A stretch of 64,000 nt of DNA. Source: Gigantopelta aegis (taxonomy: Eukaryota > Mollusca > Gastropoda > Neomphalida > Peltospiridae). Positions within the stretch are counted from its first letter, which is position 1. Each line of letters opens with the position of its first letter. The translations under genes were made by a program, and so were the position numbers. The notes under the pieces were generated by a model that worked only from the letters and a program-made list of their open reading frames with translations, was not told where the DNA came from and ran no database searches. The DNA is taken from contig NC_054712.1 in NCBI RefSeq assembly GCF_016097555.1, forward strand, positions 40,846,926 to 40,910,925. Direction: 5' to 3'. Positions 23,358-35,865 of this stretch are shown here, in pieces.

Positions 23358-25064
23358 GAAAGATATAACTAATATTGTAAAAACAAACCTCAGTACTTGG
23401 GTTAATGTATGGACAAAATGTAATACAGTTATTTCAACACTTTGACAATGGTGGTTAAATTTGTATTGAAAAATAATATATACTTATTGCTGGCTTACTG
23501 GGATGGATATTATTACAGAACATTGCGATGCATCCGCAAAAATCAGGTACGTTTTGTTTTTCAGTTCTAAGACTAATTCCTGACGTGATACTTTAAGTAT
23601 TACGTAACCACCGGCTCGCCAGAGGGCGTATTCACTGGGATGGTACAAAATGGCTGCGCCCGTTATATATAATAGCCGTCACATTTAACCGTTGTATTAA
23701 TTAAATATAAGATTATACTTGTTGATATTAAGCAATAATGTGCATTATATATCGTTGAATATGCATACCAATTCACAAGCCTTGCTTAATCATTCCTTTA
23801 ATAATAGTGTTTAATGTTTATCCTCCAGGTAAACCAAAATCAAACTTTGTAACTGTACGTATTGGTATATTTGAATTTATATTTTGTTTATTGCACAAAT
23901 GTTTGTCATCCTAATTGTTTAATGTAATTGTGTTTATTGTAACTCACAAACGTGCCTGAACCTCTTTTGGATATAGGCACGTTAATAAAGTAACAGTAAC
24001 ATTAACAATAACTGACTCACTGCACAACTAGTCTTATTCCAATTCTTCTGCTATTATTAAAAGTACTCATGACTCAGGGTCGTCTGTAGCCAAATTAGAC
24101 CCCGAGACCAGATATGGACTTATAATAAATTTTTATTTTGTGGCGGCAGCGATAAAGCACTAGAAATAGGGTTTCCTTTATGAATGGGCCGGGTCTGGGA
24201 ATAGAATACCCTGCCCTCCCAACCCCAAGAAAAAGAAACAAGACAGAAATAGTGTTGCTCTGTGAATCTAACCCAACGATTACCAGTCTTGTTACTCACT
24301 TTCTAAAAAGCCTTGATTGTTTATATTTAAATGACGGCTGGGTGCATCTGTGAAATGGACTAGTGTACTGAGAACCTTTTCCCCCATCACAGTAATCTGG
24401 CCAACCCGACATACCAAACTGATAACTTCTATGACAGCAGCAAAAAATGTACATACACAAAGCGCGACTGTTAACGTCTGATCAAATGTTTCGAGATACA
24501 GACGACAATAAAAAATACACTCAGAAAATATTGTTTATCTTTCTAATCCGCCAACACACAACTCTGTAATGGCTTACACAATCCAGTACTCTTTCAGACT
24601 AGATATCTCCCAGCATGCAGCGCGTTTATCGGTTTGACAGAGAAGGATAGTGAGAATGCGCACACAGTAGCCGAGTGTTCGGGAGAGCCCGAGTCCGTGT
24701 TTACTGATCGATGGACGCCGATAGACGGTTTTATCGTCGCTGACTCACATCGCTTGTTCGTATTGGTTCAGCGCACAACACTTATCATACATACATCGCG
24801 GCGTGAGAAAATGCCGAGTGCCTAATTGAGTCGTGTTTTCCAATAATCACATCCGTCCGTGTAAGGTTACAAATTCCTTTCTCATACTTGAATGTGGCCA
24901 GTTTTGACATCATAGCTTTCCGTAGCATTCCATCTTTTCCAAGGAGCAGAATGCGTTTAAATGCACCCATGTTGACAGAGCTCCAGATTACAGCGTGCCG
25001 CATTTAATAGCCCTACTTGTAATAACAAAACATAAAGCTTAACAAATGACTGTCCAGGGTCGGA
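22986..25064. other. No gene recognised; (AAT)n tract and an interspersed repeat
   Basis: An (AAT)n tract lies at about 23319-23356. The segment 23688-23770 is the inverted partner of a repeat at 28005-28491 (TATACTTGTTGATATTAAGC, then CGTTGAATATGCATACCA). The rest is unique AT-rich DNA. A 5' exon or promoter of the GPCR gene could lie here, but I could not identify one. Confidence 0.4.
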
Positions 25065-25505
<441 letters not shown>

Positions 25506-25807
25506 TCCAGGGTCGGATCCACGCATTTATTATTTTGTTTTATTTATTTATCATACAGGGAACATTTATTTTCATTTTTTGTTATTAGCGACAGTCGCTA
25601 ATCAATCTGAAAATTGAATACCGATTACTAATTTTGTGTAGCAATTTTTTAAGCGTATAGTATGATAAATTAAATATGAACAGACGATTTTTAAATAACT
25701 TTTATATTATTTATATATTACACTTCTATTTAGTAGTCATAAAGAATAAATAATTTCATGTACAGTCATGTTTGATTGTAAGTCATAATCGGTATTCTCT
25801 TGTTTGT

Positions 25808-26205
25808 ACCGGCCTCGGTGGCGTCATGGCAGGCCATCGGTCTACAGACTGGTAGGTACTGGGTTCGGATCCCAGTCGAGGCATGGAATTTTTAATCCAG
25901 ATACCGACTCCAAACCCTGAGTGAGTGCTCCGCAAGGCTCAATGGGTAGGTGTAAAGCACTTGCACCGACCAGTGATCCATAACTGGTTCAACAAAGGCC
26001 ATGGTTTTTGCTATCCTGCCTGTGGGAAGCGCAAATAAAAGATCCCTTGCTGCCTGTCGTAAAAGAGTAGCCTATGTGGCGACAGCGGGTTTCGTCTAAA
26101 AAAATATGTGTGGTCCTTAACCATATGTCTGACGCCATATAACCGTAAATAAAATGTGTTGAGTGCGTCGTTAAATAAAACACTTCTTTCTTTCTTTCTC
26201 TTGTT
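25808..26205 (+). mobile_element. Composite SINE: family-2 head joined to family-1 tail
   Basis: The element starts with the family-2 type tRNA head (CGGCCTCGGTGGCGTCATGG, then GGGTTCGGATCCCAGTCGAG). It passes through AATGGGTAGGTGTAAAGCAC and then continues as family 1 (CAACAAAGGCCATGG, AAAAGATCCCTTGCTGC, ATAAAATGTGTTGAGTGCGT). The same arrangement occurs at 47255-47645, so it is a family of its own and not a chance junction. Confidence 0.8.
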
Positions 26206-26342
26206 TCAACGTTCAACAAATAAATCAACTACCGTACAGTATAAAATGTATTTATTTATCTATCGAATTCCAATAAATATTATAGAATTGCTGACCAGAT
26301 TAAAAAAAAAAACGTTACTGGTAAGTCGTTTTGCGGTGTCCT

Positions 26343-26612
26343 TAGTACCAGCCTCGATGCCGCAGTAGTTAAGCCATCGGACTACAGGCTGGTATGTACA
26401 GAGTTCGCATCCCGGTATCGGCTCCAACTCAGAGCGAGTTCTTAAGGGCGCAATAGGTAGGTGTAAGACCACTACACCCAATTCTCTCTCACTAACTAAC
26501 AACCAACCCACTGTCCTGAACAGACAGCACAGATAGCTGAGGTGTGCCCAGGACAGCGTGCTTGAACCTTAATTTTATATAAGCACGAAAATAAGTTGAA
26601 ATGAAATGTGCC
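26343..26612 (+). mobile_element. SINE family 2, near full length
   Basis: The head CAGCCTCGATGCCGCAGTAG, the body AGGTAGGTGTAAGACCACTA and the tail GAACCTTAATTTTATATAAG match the copy at 1317-1592. Confidence 0.8.
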
Positions 26613-28004
26613 CGTAGTTACGCAATAATTAGGCTACTTAAAAACAATCAACCTAGTGAGCTCCGCTACCAAAATTTTTACAAGGTATGGAACTATTATA
26701 TGTTATCTTATAGTACCAAGTTTCAGAACTATCAGATAAAAACTACAAGACGATAGACTTTGAAATTTTGAATGTTAAATTTTTATTTGTCTTTTAAATT
26801 AAAACTTTAGGAGAAGACACACTTGGAAAACTTTAAATATTAAATTTGTATTTAATTGTTTTTAATTTAATAATAAAAAGAAATAATAATTCACAATTTC
26901 CCAAATATTTCTCTATTAGTTTGTGAAAACTGCCCCTAACAATCATTGTGTTTTCTTCAGAACTATCCAATCAATCTTTAAAAGAAGATAGACTTTAAAA
27001 TGTACCATGTTAAAATTCTAATTAAAATTTTTAAAATTAGAAGAAAAAAAATCACAAATTCAAAATTTATTATTTTGTGAAAACTACCCCAGATAATCAT
27101 AGTACTATGTTTCTGACCTATTCAATGAAAGTTGCAGAAGCGAATATCTAACTTAGGCCTCTTATATTTAATTAATATGTTGAGGTTTTGGGACGAGATT
27201 GTTTTAATTTTTATTTATTTTTTATTTTTATTTTATGTTTCGGTCCCTGTACTGTATTGACCCACGGCGATCGCTACAACCTCCCCCACCCCCACCCCAC
27301 ATTTAGAGATGATTACCATTTGTTTTTAAATTTCAACTTTGCCGTAGGTATTTAAAACCATAAATGATTAATTAAGGGTTCGTTTCAAACTTCCACCATA
27401 TCGCATTGTACGAATAATGTTCGTGGGAGGGAACCAATGGGGGACGTAATATCAGTACAGTTTGGATCTTGATAATAATTTGTTTATTAAAAAAAAGTCC
27501 ATGTCTAAACATACTTAGGGCCTATTTCAAAGGAATATTCGCTGGCTGACAATCAGAACGATCGTAAGCCGCTATGCCGTAGAATCGCGGAAGTTATTTT
27601 AATGATGGAAATCAGTCACCTGAATTCGATTACAAAACTTCTTTTTATTTCAGAGTATATTATAAAATGTAAGCAGTTTGAAACTTTAATTTATAAGAAC
27701 GACTGATATAATTTTAATAAAATATTTCACTTCCTGAATACGATTTTTACACGGCCCCTAAATAAACATAATCAGTTGCAAACAGCCGTTACTCTTTATC
27801 ATTATGTCTAATGGCGGGCGGTAATCTGAACAGCGGTATGACAACTGTAAGTGGTGGTCCTAATCGGACGAGGAACTTAGCAAAAAGGGAAAGATGCCGG
27901 GAAAAACTTAGAAACAGCGACTTTGGCAGTATGGGGATATCTATTTCCAGATATATTTAACATGTTATCGGTGTTAAAGGAAGGGACAATTAAGGCATTT
28001 GGCC
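26613..28004. other. No gene seen; old decayed tandem copies
   Basis: Between about 26690 and 27170 there are three diverged copies of a segment with AGTACCAAGTTTCAGAACTA and a following GATAGACTTT motif (spacing about 190-230 bp). The remainder is unique AT-rich sequence. Confidence 0.4.
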
Positions 28005-28491
28005 TGGTATGCATATTCAACGATATAATAATGCACATTATTGCTTAATATCAACAAGTATAATCGTATAGTTCATGGGCGGATCCAAGGGGGGGGGGGA
28101 CCAGGGGGACGCGTCCCCCCCAAAAATTGTTCAAGTGCCCTCAAAATGTCCAAGTGCCCTTTTTGTTTGTAGAATTTTTTTTTTTTTAAGTAAACAATAA
28201 TTATATTGTAGATAAATGAAATCAAGATTTTCGTGTACATGCGCAAGCTTGCAGATATGTGTCTGTGTTATCGAGTCTCAATGGGGCCCCATTGAGGTTC
28301 TAACGCGAGTGACGCCAATTTACTTCATTATTGCTAGTATATTATGACGTAGAACTGTAGGAATTCATATTAATTGTAAATATCAAAACTTGTAGTAAGG
28401 TGCCCTTTTGACGAGTCAATGTGCCCTTCTTTTTTGGTCCCCCCCTAAAAATATTTGCTGGATCCGCCCATGTAGTTAATTAATAAAACGG
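28005..28491 (-). repeat. Older interspersed repeat, split by a MITE
   Basis: 28005-28073 plus 28473-28491 together match 23688-23770 in reverse orientation (TGGTATGCATATTCAACGAT, then AATATCAACAAGTATAATC). The match continues across the inserted element at 28074-28472, which shows the insertion is younger. Confidence 0.75.
28074..28472. mobile_element. 399-bp MITE with 13-bp inverted ends and TAGTT duplication
   Basis: The ends CATGGGCGGATCC and GGATCCGCCCATG are exact inverse copies. They are flanked by TAGTT on both sides (28069-28073 and 28473-28477). G- and C-rich subterminal parts (AAGTGCCCT / AAGTGCCC) follow. Removing the element restores the older repeat it sits in. No transposase is encoded. 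Confidence 0.85.
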
Positions 28492-28606
28492 TCCCGGCAG
28501 AATGTCAATTTATCGTTTGTATTACCTCTGAAGCATGGTTATAGATATGGCTTTTATATGTTGTATTTGATCCAGTGAAGTTTAAAATTCTTTCTCTGCC
28601 TTGCAG

Positions 28607-29837
28607 GTCTGAATCGACGCTGAACGAGTCGACAACTGTGACGGGGTCGTCCGATGTCGGGTACAACGCCTCCCATCGACTGCTGCCGGTGTCTGAGAAT
28701 GACGTCATGTACAACGCGTCCCAGCGCGTGCTGCGCGAGCTGAACGACGCCAAGGCGACGCTGTACCTTCCCGTGATCGTGTTCCTGGGCGTGCTCGTCG
28801 TTGTGGGGACGCTGGGCAACCTGCTCGTGTGCGGCGTCTACTGGAACAAGCAGTACAAAGCATCGTCTCACTACTTCATCCTGTCCCTCGCCCTCCTCGA
28901 CCTCTTCACCTGCCTCATCGGGGTACCCACGGAAATCGCCGATCTCCGCTTTCCCTACATGTTCTACGCTCCAGCCGCCTGCAAGCTTCTGCGGTTCGTA
29001 CATTCGTCCACGATCATCGCGTCATCGACGATTTTAATCGAGGTCGCCTTCGACAGGTATTTCCGAATCTGCAAGCTAGGACGGCAGTACAGTGTGAAGA
29101 AAGCCAAGCTTCTGTGCATGTTGGCGATTGTCCTTGGAATACTCACGTCGTGGCCGTCATGTCTGTTATTTGGTCGCAAAACGATAATGGTCGCTCCTGG
29201 AGTGGTAGGAATAGACTGTTCCACGGACGACTCAATGAGAGGAACCATCTACCCCATGCTGTATTACGCCTTTCTATTCGGCCTGTTTTTCATGACCTTG
29301 ACATTCTTCCTGATCCTCTACAGCAGGATTGGCTACGAGATCTTGAGGCGGAAGCGGATCCCCATTGGTTCCAATATAAACAGCAGCGCGTCAAAGACGG
29401 GCGCCAACAGTCAGCTGTCCGACCCGACGTCGACGGAGATGTCCTCGGAGGCTGAGGACACCACCAGCAGCGGGACCCACAAGAAGACGTCGCTGGCCGC
29501 CATGCAGAAGTCCCTGGTGAAGCAGAGTCGAGGTCAGGCTCTGCGAGTCGGGAAGACGACTACCGTGCTGTTCGCCGTCACCCTCGCCTACATCCTCTGC
29601 TTCCTGCCCTTCCTCGTCGTCATGGTGTTGAGGAGCGTCATCAAGGACTTCGAGCAGAAACTCGGCCCGACCGGGGAGGTGGTGTACAAGTTCTGTGTCA
29701 AGTCGTTCTTCATCAACAACGCCATCAACCCGCTCATCTACAGCTTCCTCAACGCCACGTTCAGGCGGGACGCCAGACACCTCATCAAACGAGTCTGGTG
29801 TGCCTGTTGCTGCTGCTGTTGCTCTAGAGACGAGTAG
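28607..29837 (+). CDS. Class A (rhodopsin-like) G-protein-coupled receptor, last exon
   Basis: The exon begins after TTTCTCTGCCTTGCAG (phase 2) and runs 409 codons to TAG. Counting from the open frame at 28575, the N-terminus has three N-glycosylation sites (NES 17, NAS 31, NAS 47). Seven membrane helices follow: GN 81-82 in TM1, LALLD with D109 in TM2, Cys136 at the TM3 start, DRY 160-162, W193 in TM4, Cys215 in loop 2, P227 in TM5, CFLP 342-345 in TM6 and NPLIY 385-389 in TM7. Loop 3 is long and Ser/Thr-rich (about 261-325). The C-terminus carries C409 and C411-C416, probably lipid-modified. The receptor should couple an outside ligand to G proteins at the plasma membrane. The style suggests a peptide or amine receptor, but the ligand cannot be told. 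There is no ATG before the acceptor (only GTG at 28575 within the pyrimidine tract), so the start codon is probably in an upstream exon; the first in-frame ATG is at 28707. Confidence 0.92.
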
Positions 29838-31260
29838 ACAGGGGGTGGGGGGTGAACTGAATAGTCGGTCGTGGACCGACTGTTAAGGATAACCACGTAA
29901 CCTCCAGCCATGTTAGTATAACAGACTAAATCAGAGATCTGAACCCTATGTTGCTAAAAGGACGATACAGTTTGTTCTTAAAAAGACAGATTAGTTTGGT
30001 CGCGGGAAGAAAATTCTAAGTAGTAACAGCGATTTGTTCTTCACAAGACAGATCAGTTTGGCCGCGGGAACACAATTCGAGGTAATCAACATGGCGACCA
30101 GGCACAGATGAACCTACGTGCAAGAAAATGTTGGGTTAAAGAGTCCGATATGTACGAAATCAAAATCTCCTGACTATTTTCCCATGCCGTTTCACCATTA
30201 TGGGAATTGACACTTCAAACTAACTTGTGTATTTTGGAAAACGGATTATGTATGTGCAGTAACACCAGTGAAGGGTGGCTCTCACGTTTATAACAGTAGC
30301 TAACACATGTAGCAGCGTCACGATTCGTTATGTGTGGACACTAAAATCGTAACTGTCGTACCTCAGAGATGATTCGCGGAATCAGCCGAGAAGTTCCGAG
30401 TGATGGTCTCGAACTCGAACAATAATGTTCTCAAACTGCATAGTCCGATAATAAAATCGTTACCTTATTAGCGGTGATCTGTCAAAGCTGAATTCGGAGT
30501 AGAGCTTTGATACACGTTTTAATTCACAACAATGTACTTCTGATCGTCTTAATGTTTGTAGTAGTCCAATCCAGATTTTATCTCCCAATAATTTCGTACG
30601 TATGGAATTTTTTAATTAGGAAATAAAAGAAAGGGAAGTTTAAGCTATTATAAACATTCGGACTATCAGAATACACCGGATATAGAGACACTGGCATTTA
30701 AGACAAGAACATTTTATTTAACGTGCAATTTTAGTCGTTAAAAAGGGCCTTATTAGTCCAAAACATCGTATAATGGCAGCAAATTTAGGAGTCCCTTTAA
30801 ATGTCCTTATATGTTGGATATAAAACAGTGGCATATGCAGGTTAATGCATATGGTTGGTGCATAAAACATTTGATCAATTTTTGATCTTGTGGACTTAGC
30901 AAATTTTGCTAAAACTTCAGGTTTGGGGAAGCGAAATTGTCCATCAAAATGTAAAAGTTAAAATAAACATTGTTCATCAACAGAATGTTTCTTTAATGAC
31001 GTCAGTTTTTTCCTTTGCATTGTTATTATTTATTTGTGTTCTTTCTTTTAATTATAATTTTTAAAATGTAGGTTTTTTTTTTTTAATATTGTTTTTTTTA
31101 AATTTTATTGTCCCCAGAATATAAAAAGGCAGTGTCAGGGTTGGGGTGCCCTGAGCTCACTGTCTCACAATATTTTTTAAATTTCATATGATATACACAG
31201 TTTTATATACATACATATAAATGGCAAAATATATACACACGAATAGATAAATTCCATTTA
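29838..31260. other. 3' flank of the GPCR; no further gene seen
   Basis: AATAAA at 30450-30455 is a possible poly(A) signal, giving a 3' UTR of about 0.6 kb. A pair of ~60-bp direct copies (AAGACAGATTAGTTTGGTCG and AAGACAGATCAGTTTGGCCG) lies at about 29980-30085. The rest is AT-rich. Confidence 0.45.
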
Positions 31261-31677
31261 TATTGTTGTTGTTGATATTTTGTTTGTTTGGTCGGTTTTT
31301 TTATTAATTTTTTAAAATTATTACTTTCTGGGTCCAAGAAGGAAAAAGAAAAGAAAAAGGAGATGTTATGTACGGAATTAGTATTGATACAAGAAAGTAT
31401 TATAAAAAGATGTGTGAAGGAGTATAAAGTGCGAAGAAGGTATTTTAGAAATAAATATATCTCAATATTTGATAGATTTAATAAATGTTTATGATGTTTG
31501 AAATAAATTATACCACTGCTCCCATACTGTCTTGAAATCTTCATAATTACCATTTTTATATAAGATACATTTTTCAGTTTCCAACTTTTCTTTAATTATA
31601 GTTTTTAAGGCAGAGAAGTTTAATTTTTGTTTTTGTATTTTCATGGAATAAATATAATATTTTATGTTAATAATTAA

Positions 31678-32658
31678 TCAATTTATTGCATATGTATTTG
31701 TTTTTTTAAGCAGACCCAAAATGGCAATATGTTTATCTATAATTATGCACTCTTCTATAGTATTGAATATCCAGTTTGTAATATCTTTCCAAAATTCTTT
31801 AACATAGCAACACTCATAAAATAAATGTTCAATTGTCTCTGGCATACGATTACAAAAAGTACATTTATTTGAATTAATATAATGTATTGTATATAGAAAT
31901 GTGTTAGTAGCGAGAAATCTGTGTAGAATTTTATATTGAAACCAACGTAAAGTTGTATCTCTAACGCATTTAAATGGTATATTGTAAACTATATTCCATT
32001 CTGCTGGTGAATAACAAAAACCTTTATTTTTATATTTTAATTGAGACTTTGGAATGGTTTTTGTGTAGCATAACAATTTATATATTTCTCTACATCCCGT
32101 TTTGTCTTTAAGAAGTTGTTTTAGCTTGTGGGGGTAGACTGGTTTTTCGTTTGTAATTGACTCGTTTATTTCATCATTATGTTTTCCATACATTCCTATG
32201 AAACATTTCACTGCATTAATTAAAGAAGCATACTCTAGAACATTTGTTTTTGTATTAAATTTTGCAATAAAATCACATAGATTTAGAAATCCTCCATCAG
32301 TATTAACTAAATCACTAATGAAACAAACTCCATTTTCTGCATATTTATTATAAAAAATAGGCTTCTTATTTATTAATATTTTACTGTTAAACCAAATGTT
32401 TATACCAGCTATATCGTTTTTATTTTCTATTGGTTGTTTACACTGGATGTTTCTCCAGCTATCTAGAACATCTTCCCAAAACGGGTTAGTCATATTTTTT
32501 ATTTTTAAATTAATAAAATGATCACCATATATAATTAGTTCTTTGGTCGATATACCTGTAACTGACGAGAAGAGACATGCCAGTTTTGTGTTGTTTAAAA
32601 ATAACCTTCTTATCCACGTTGACTTTAATGATGTTATAAACGTAGATAATTTAATCAT
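31678..32658 (-). pseudogene. LINE ORF2 C-terminal part with zf-RVT-like motif
   Basis: A 326-codon open piece. The last third carries WFQYKILHRFLATNTFLY and CTFC-x6-7-EHLFYEC, the zinc-binding pattern found after the RT domain in L1-type LINEs. It continues the reverse transcriptase piece at 32772-33491 in another frame. Confidence 0.8.
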
Positions 32659-32771
32659 TTTTAACCCCTCGTTTTTATGGTCCTGAATTATAACATCTCT
32701 TTTAATTTTGTCAGGTTTATTTTGCCAAATGAATTTGAAAAATCGCTTATTTAACTTTTCAACTAACTGTT

Positions 32772-33491
32772 CTATGGTAGCGAAATTAACAAATTTGTTA
32801 TTTTTGGTAATATTAGTGATTTTAACACTGTGAGTCTGCCTAATGGTGTAAGTTTACGGGTACTCCAAGCTTTTAATACAATTTCCATTTCTTCTATTTT
32901 TGGCTCGAAATTATCTTTAATAATATCTTGTAAATTTAAAGAGAAATTAATACCTAATAAAGTAAATTTAATTGAACACCATGCTAGCTTCCATCTAGAA
33001 TGATGAAACACTTCTTTTGAATATCTTTTCCTGCCTATCCATATTATCTTTGACTTTGAATAATTTAGCTTCAGACCAGATATTTTTGCAAAGAAATCCA
33101 GTGTAGTAAGTGTATTATACAGGGTATTTGGGGATCCATCCAAGATAAAGGTAGTGTCGTCGGCATATTGAGAAATCAGGAATTCTTCTCCATCAATATT
33201 TATACCTTTGATTTCTTTATTATTACGTATTAAAATTGCAAGTATTTCCGCACATATTACAAATATGTAAGGAGATAATGGGTCACCTTGCCTACAACCT
33301 CTATTTAATTTAAAACCTTCTGATAAGTGTCCATTTTGTATTACTGCTTTTACCCAGTTTTTAATAAAAATCTTAAAATTAAAAATATTTAAAGCTTCTT
33401 GAATGAAAGACCATGATAGAGAATCAAAAGCTTTTTCAAAGTCTACTAATAGAAGTTGACCTGGTATATTTTGTGTTTCGGTATATTGCAT
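32772..33491 (-). pseudogene. LINE reverse transcriptase core
   Basis: A 239-codon open piece with palm motifs: VDFEKAFD (catalytic Asp at residue 17), RQGDPLSP (67-74) and YADD (109-112, the two catalytic aspartates). The frame continues upstream of the first ATG to about 33570 (GRYIGENIRLIYDI), so the ATG is internal to the old ORF and not a true start. Confidence 0.88.
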
Positions 33492-33820
33492 AATGTCATA
33501 TATTAAACGTATATTTTCGCCTATGTATCTCCCTTTTATTAATCCAGTTTGATCTTTTTCAATAATTTTATCTAAAATGTTTTTTTTATCCTGTTTGCAA
33601 TACAGCCTGATGCTATTTTATAGGTGCAGTTTAAAAGTGTTAACGGTCTCCAATTTTTAAGAAATTGCTTAGATTTATTTGGTTTTGGAATACATGTTAT
33701 AATACCTAACTTTTGCACATTAGACATTTCTTCGATACTGTAACTGAAATTAATAGATCTAACTATAAAATATCCTAGGTCTATCCAAAATTTAAAAAAT
33801 TACTCAGCTGAGAAACCATC

Positions 33821-34141
33821 TTAACCCGGACTTTTGTCATTTTTCATACTTTTTAGATAAAAGAAAATTTCTGAATACGTTAATTCTCCTTCTAATTTAT
33901 TTGCATCATCCTCTGATAATTTATCAAATTTGTATTCCTTAATTTTCTCTGCTATATTTTCATATTCCCCAACTTGTTTGGAATAAAGTTTTTCATAAAA
34001 CAGTTTGGTTTCTTTCAATATTTCTTTTTGATCTGTAATAACTTTTCCATCTTCTTGTTCTATTTTTGAAATTAATTTATTATAAAAGTGCCTAGATTCC
34101 ATGTTACAAACATATTTTGTTGGCTTTTCTCCCTCTTCCAC
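33821..34141 (-). pseudogene. LINE ORF2 segment upstream of the RT palm
   Basis: GEKPTKYVCNMESRHFYNKL and DKLSEDDANKLEGELTYSEI are typical of the region before the RT fingers in L1-like ORF2 proteins. It ends at KNDKSPG with a stop where intact relatives continue. Confidence 0.75.
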
Positions 34142-34215
34142 CCATTTAACTCGAGATCTAATAAAATGTCCCTTTAGTCTTTCTTTTCTAATGTATTTAT
34201 TTTATTTTAATTGTT

Positions 34216-34449
34216 TGTGTTGTGTGTTTTGGGTTCTATTTATTATATCTTGAATAGTTTTGAACTTCTAGTTCGTTCATGAGGGTGGTGTTATTTGACT
34301 TTCAGTTACGCTAAAAATGAAATAGATGTTTATAGTTCGGTTACTAATATGTACATGTATATATATCTAGTGTATTTATATAGTTAGAATGCAGGAACAG
34401 TGATACACATAATATATATTATATGCCCCTTGTAGTCTTCCATAGTTTC
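34216..34449. other. No gene seen
   Basis: AT-rich junk between the LINE and the SINE, including ATGTACATGTATATATATCT. Confidence 0.4.
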
Positions 34450-34757
34450 AGTTTTTTGCTTTGTTTAACGACACCACCAGAGCACATTGATTACATAATC
34501 ATCGGCTATTGAATGTGAAACATTTCGTAATTCTGACAGTCTTTGAGGAAGTACTATACTTTTAAATTGGCAGCATGGGATCTTTTTCGTGCACTTTCTC
34601 ACAGACAGAACATCACATAACACAGCCATTGATATACCAATCGTTGGGCACTGGGTAGTATGTGGCCAATCTAAGAATGGTTCCACCGAGAAGGCTCGAT
34701 CCTGTGACCACAGTACCTAAGTAGTGTACTCTACCAACTGAGCTAGATGTCTCCTCC
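34450..34757 (-). mobile_element. SINE family 3, full length
   Basis: The reverse complement starts GGGAGGAGACATCTAGCTCA, then GTTGGTAGAGTACAC (box A), and has CAGGATCGAGCC (box B region). The tail is ATAGCCGATGATTATGTAAT, then GTGGTGTCGTTAAACAAAGC. tRNA-headed, about 308 bp. Confidence 0.8.
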
Positions 34758-34939
34758 CATAGTTTGACAGTTAGCTGTGCGAATTACTGATACACGTACA
34801 GTGCTGGATTTATAAGGGGGCAAAGTGGGCAATTGCCCCCCCCCCCCCCCCCCCCCCACTAAGGACTTCCTTTATTAAAAATTTTTTATAATTATAAAAT
34901 TAGTTTACACCAATACACGAAAGGCACTTATTGTCTTCC

Positions 34940-35015
34940 ACATTTTGACAGGAAGGAAGGAAATGTTTTATTTAACAACGCACTCAACACATTTTATTTA
35001 CGGTTATATGGCGCC
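34940..35015 (-). mobile_element. SINE family 1 tail fragment
   Basis: GGAAATGTTTTATTTAACAA, then CACATTTTATTTACGGTTAT, is the family-1 3' end only. A C homopolymer of about 20 bases (34840-34858) lies upstream. Confidence 0.7.
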
Positions 35016-35099
35016 AGTCCACAGTTTGACAGAGGCCAGATAAGAATTACAGATACATGTATGACACTTTTGGTCTTCCATAGTTCGACAGTGTTGGCG

Positions 35100-35455
35100 T
35101 TATTTCAGTGGTATAAAAAAAGAAGAAAAAGTTTCATCTGGGCTAAAAATGTATGCAATTTTATTTTATCTAGTACCACTGTGTCAAGTAGCCTTGTGCT
35201 TGGAACATGAGGTACCTGTAAAAAAAAGTACTAAAATTTTGTTCGAAACTAGGGGTGTTGTAGAAACATCTGGTTATACCAAAAATGAGCCATGAAAGGT
35301 ACCATTTTCTTCAGTTAATACTTTGAGGTAGGGGTTGTAGTACTGATATTTATGGGTCATAGTTTGGTTGATATATTGCATATAGTTTTTAAGCACAAAC
35401 GTTAACATGGTCGCTTATGGGATTTTATTTGGTATAGTACAGCCTATAATGAGAG
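35100..35455. mobile_element. MITE-like repeat, copy 2 of 3 (one end missing)
   Basis: It shares GTTTCATCTGG, GAAACTAGGGGTGTTGTA, TTCAGTTAATACTTTGAGGT and the right end GGATTTTATTTGGTATAGTA with 22463-22985. The first ~110 bp of that copy are missing here. Confidence 0.65.
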
Positions 35456-35489
35456 GTAGAGTCAATCATACTCAATGGACTCAGGATTA

Positions 35490-35605
35490 CCCTCGTCCCA
35501 GCCAATGCTCCATGGCTAGTACATTAAAGGCTGTGGTATGTACACTCTTGTCTATCGGAAAGTGCACATAAAATACCCTTTTCTGCACTTTGGAAGGGAT
35601 GGAGA
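35490..35605 (+). mobile_element. SINE family 1 fragment, diverged
   Basis: CGTCCCAGCCAATGCTCCAT, GGCTGTGGTATGTACA and GAAAGTGCACATAAAA are the middle of a family-1 copy; head and tail are lost. Confidence 0.55.
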
Positions 35606-35865
35606 TTGTGTGATGTGGGCTGGGATGTAGTGATTATTAGCGTATATGTTAATATATAATTATACAGAGGTAGTGTCTGTATGTATATACTGTTAAAATA
35701 CCACTGTGCCATGAAACCAAATATGAAATCTGCCCACAGCCTTTCAGTAATGGGCACATTCAGTCCACTAATGAGCAGTGGTCAAAATATCTTAAAGAGT
35801 AACTCATATTATATTATTATACATGTATATGACATACTGTATATCATTCTTCATGTGTATATATG

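Larger units (their letters stand above)
31270..34215 (-). mobile_element. Non-LTR retrotransposon (LINE), 5'-truncated and decayed
   Basis: Read on the minus strand, pieces of one ORF2-like protein appear in order. First is a pre-RT segment (VEEGEKPTKYVCNMESRHFY to KNDKSPG). Then come reverse transcriptase motifs A (VDFEKAFD), B (GCRQGDPLSP) and C (QYADDT), a thumb/connection part, and a C-terminal zinc-binding segment (KCTFCNRMPETIEHLFYEC). The endonuclease is missing, so the copy is 5'-truncated. A stop after KSPG, a shift in an A-run near 33575 and another shift between 32772 and 32658 break the frame. The remnant of the C-terminus (YKNGNYEDFKTVWEQW) reaches about 31500. Style resembles the L1/Tx1 group; that placement is a guess. 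Confidence 0.88.
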
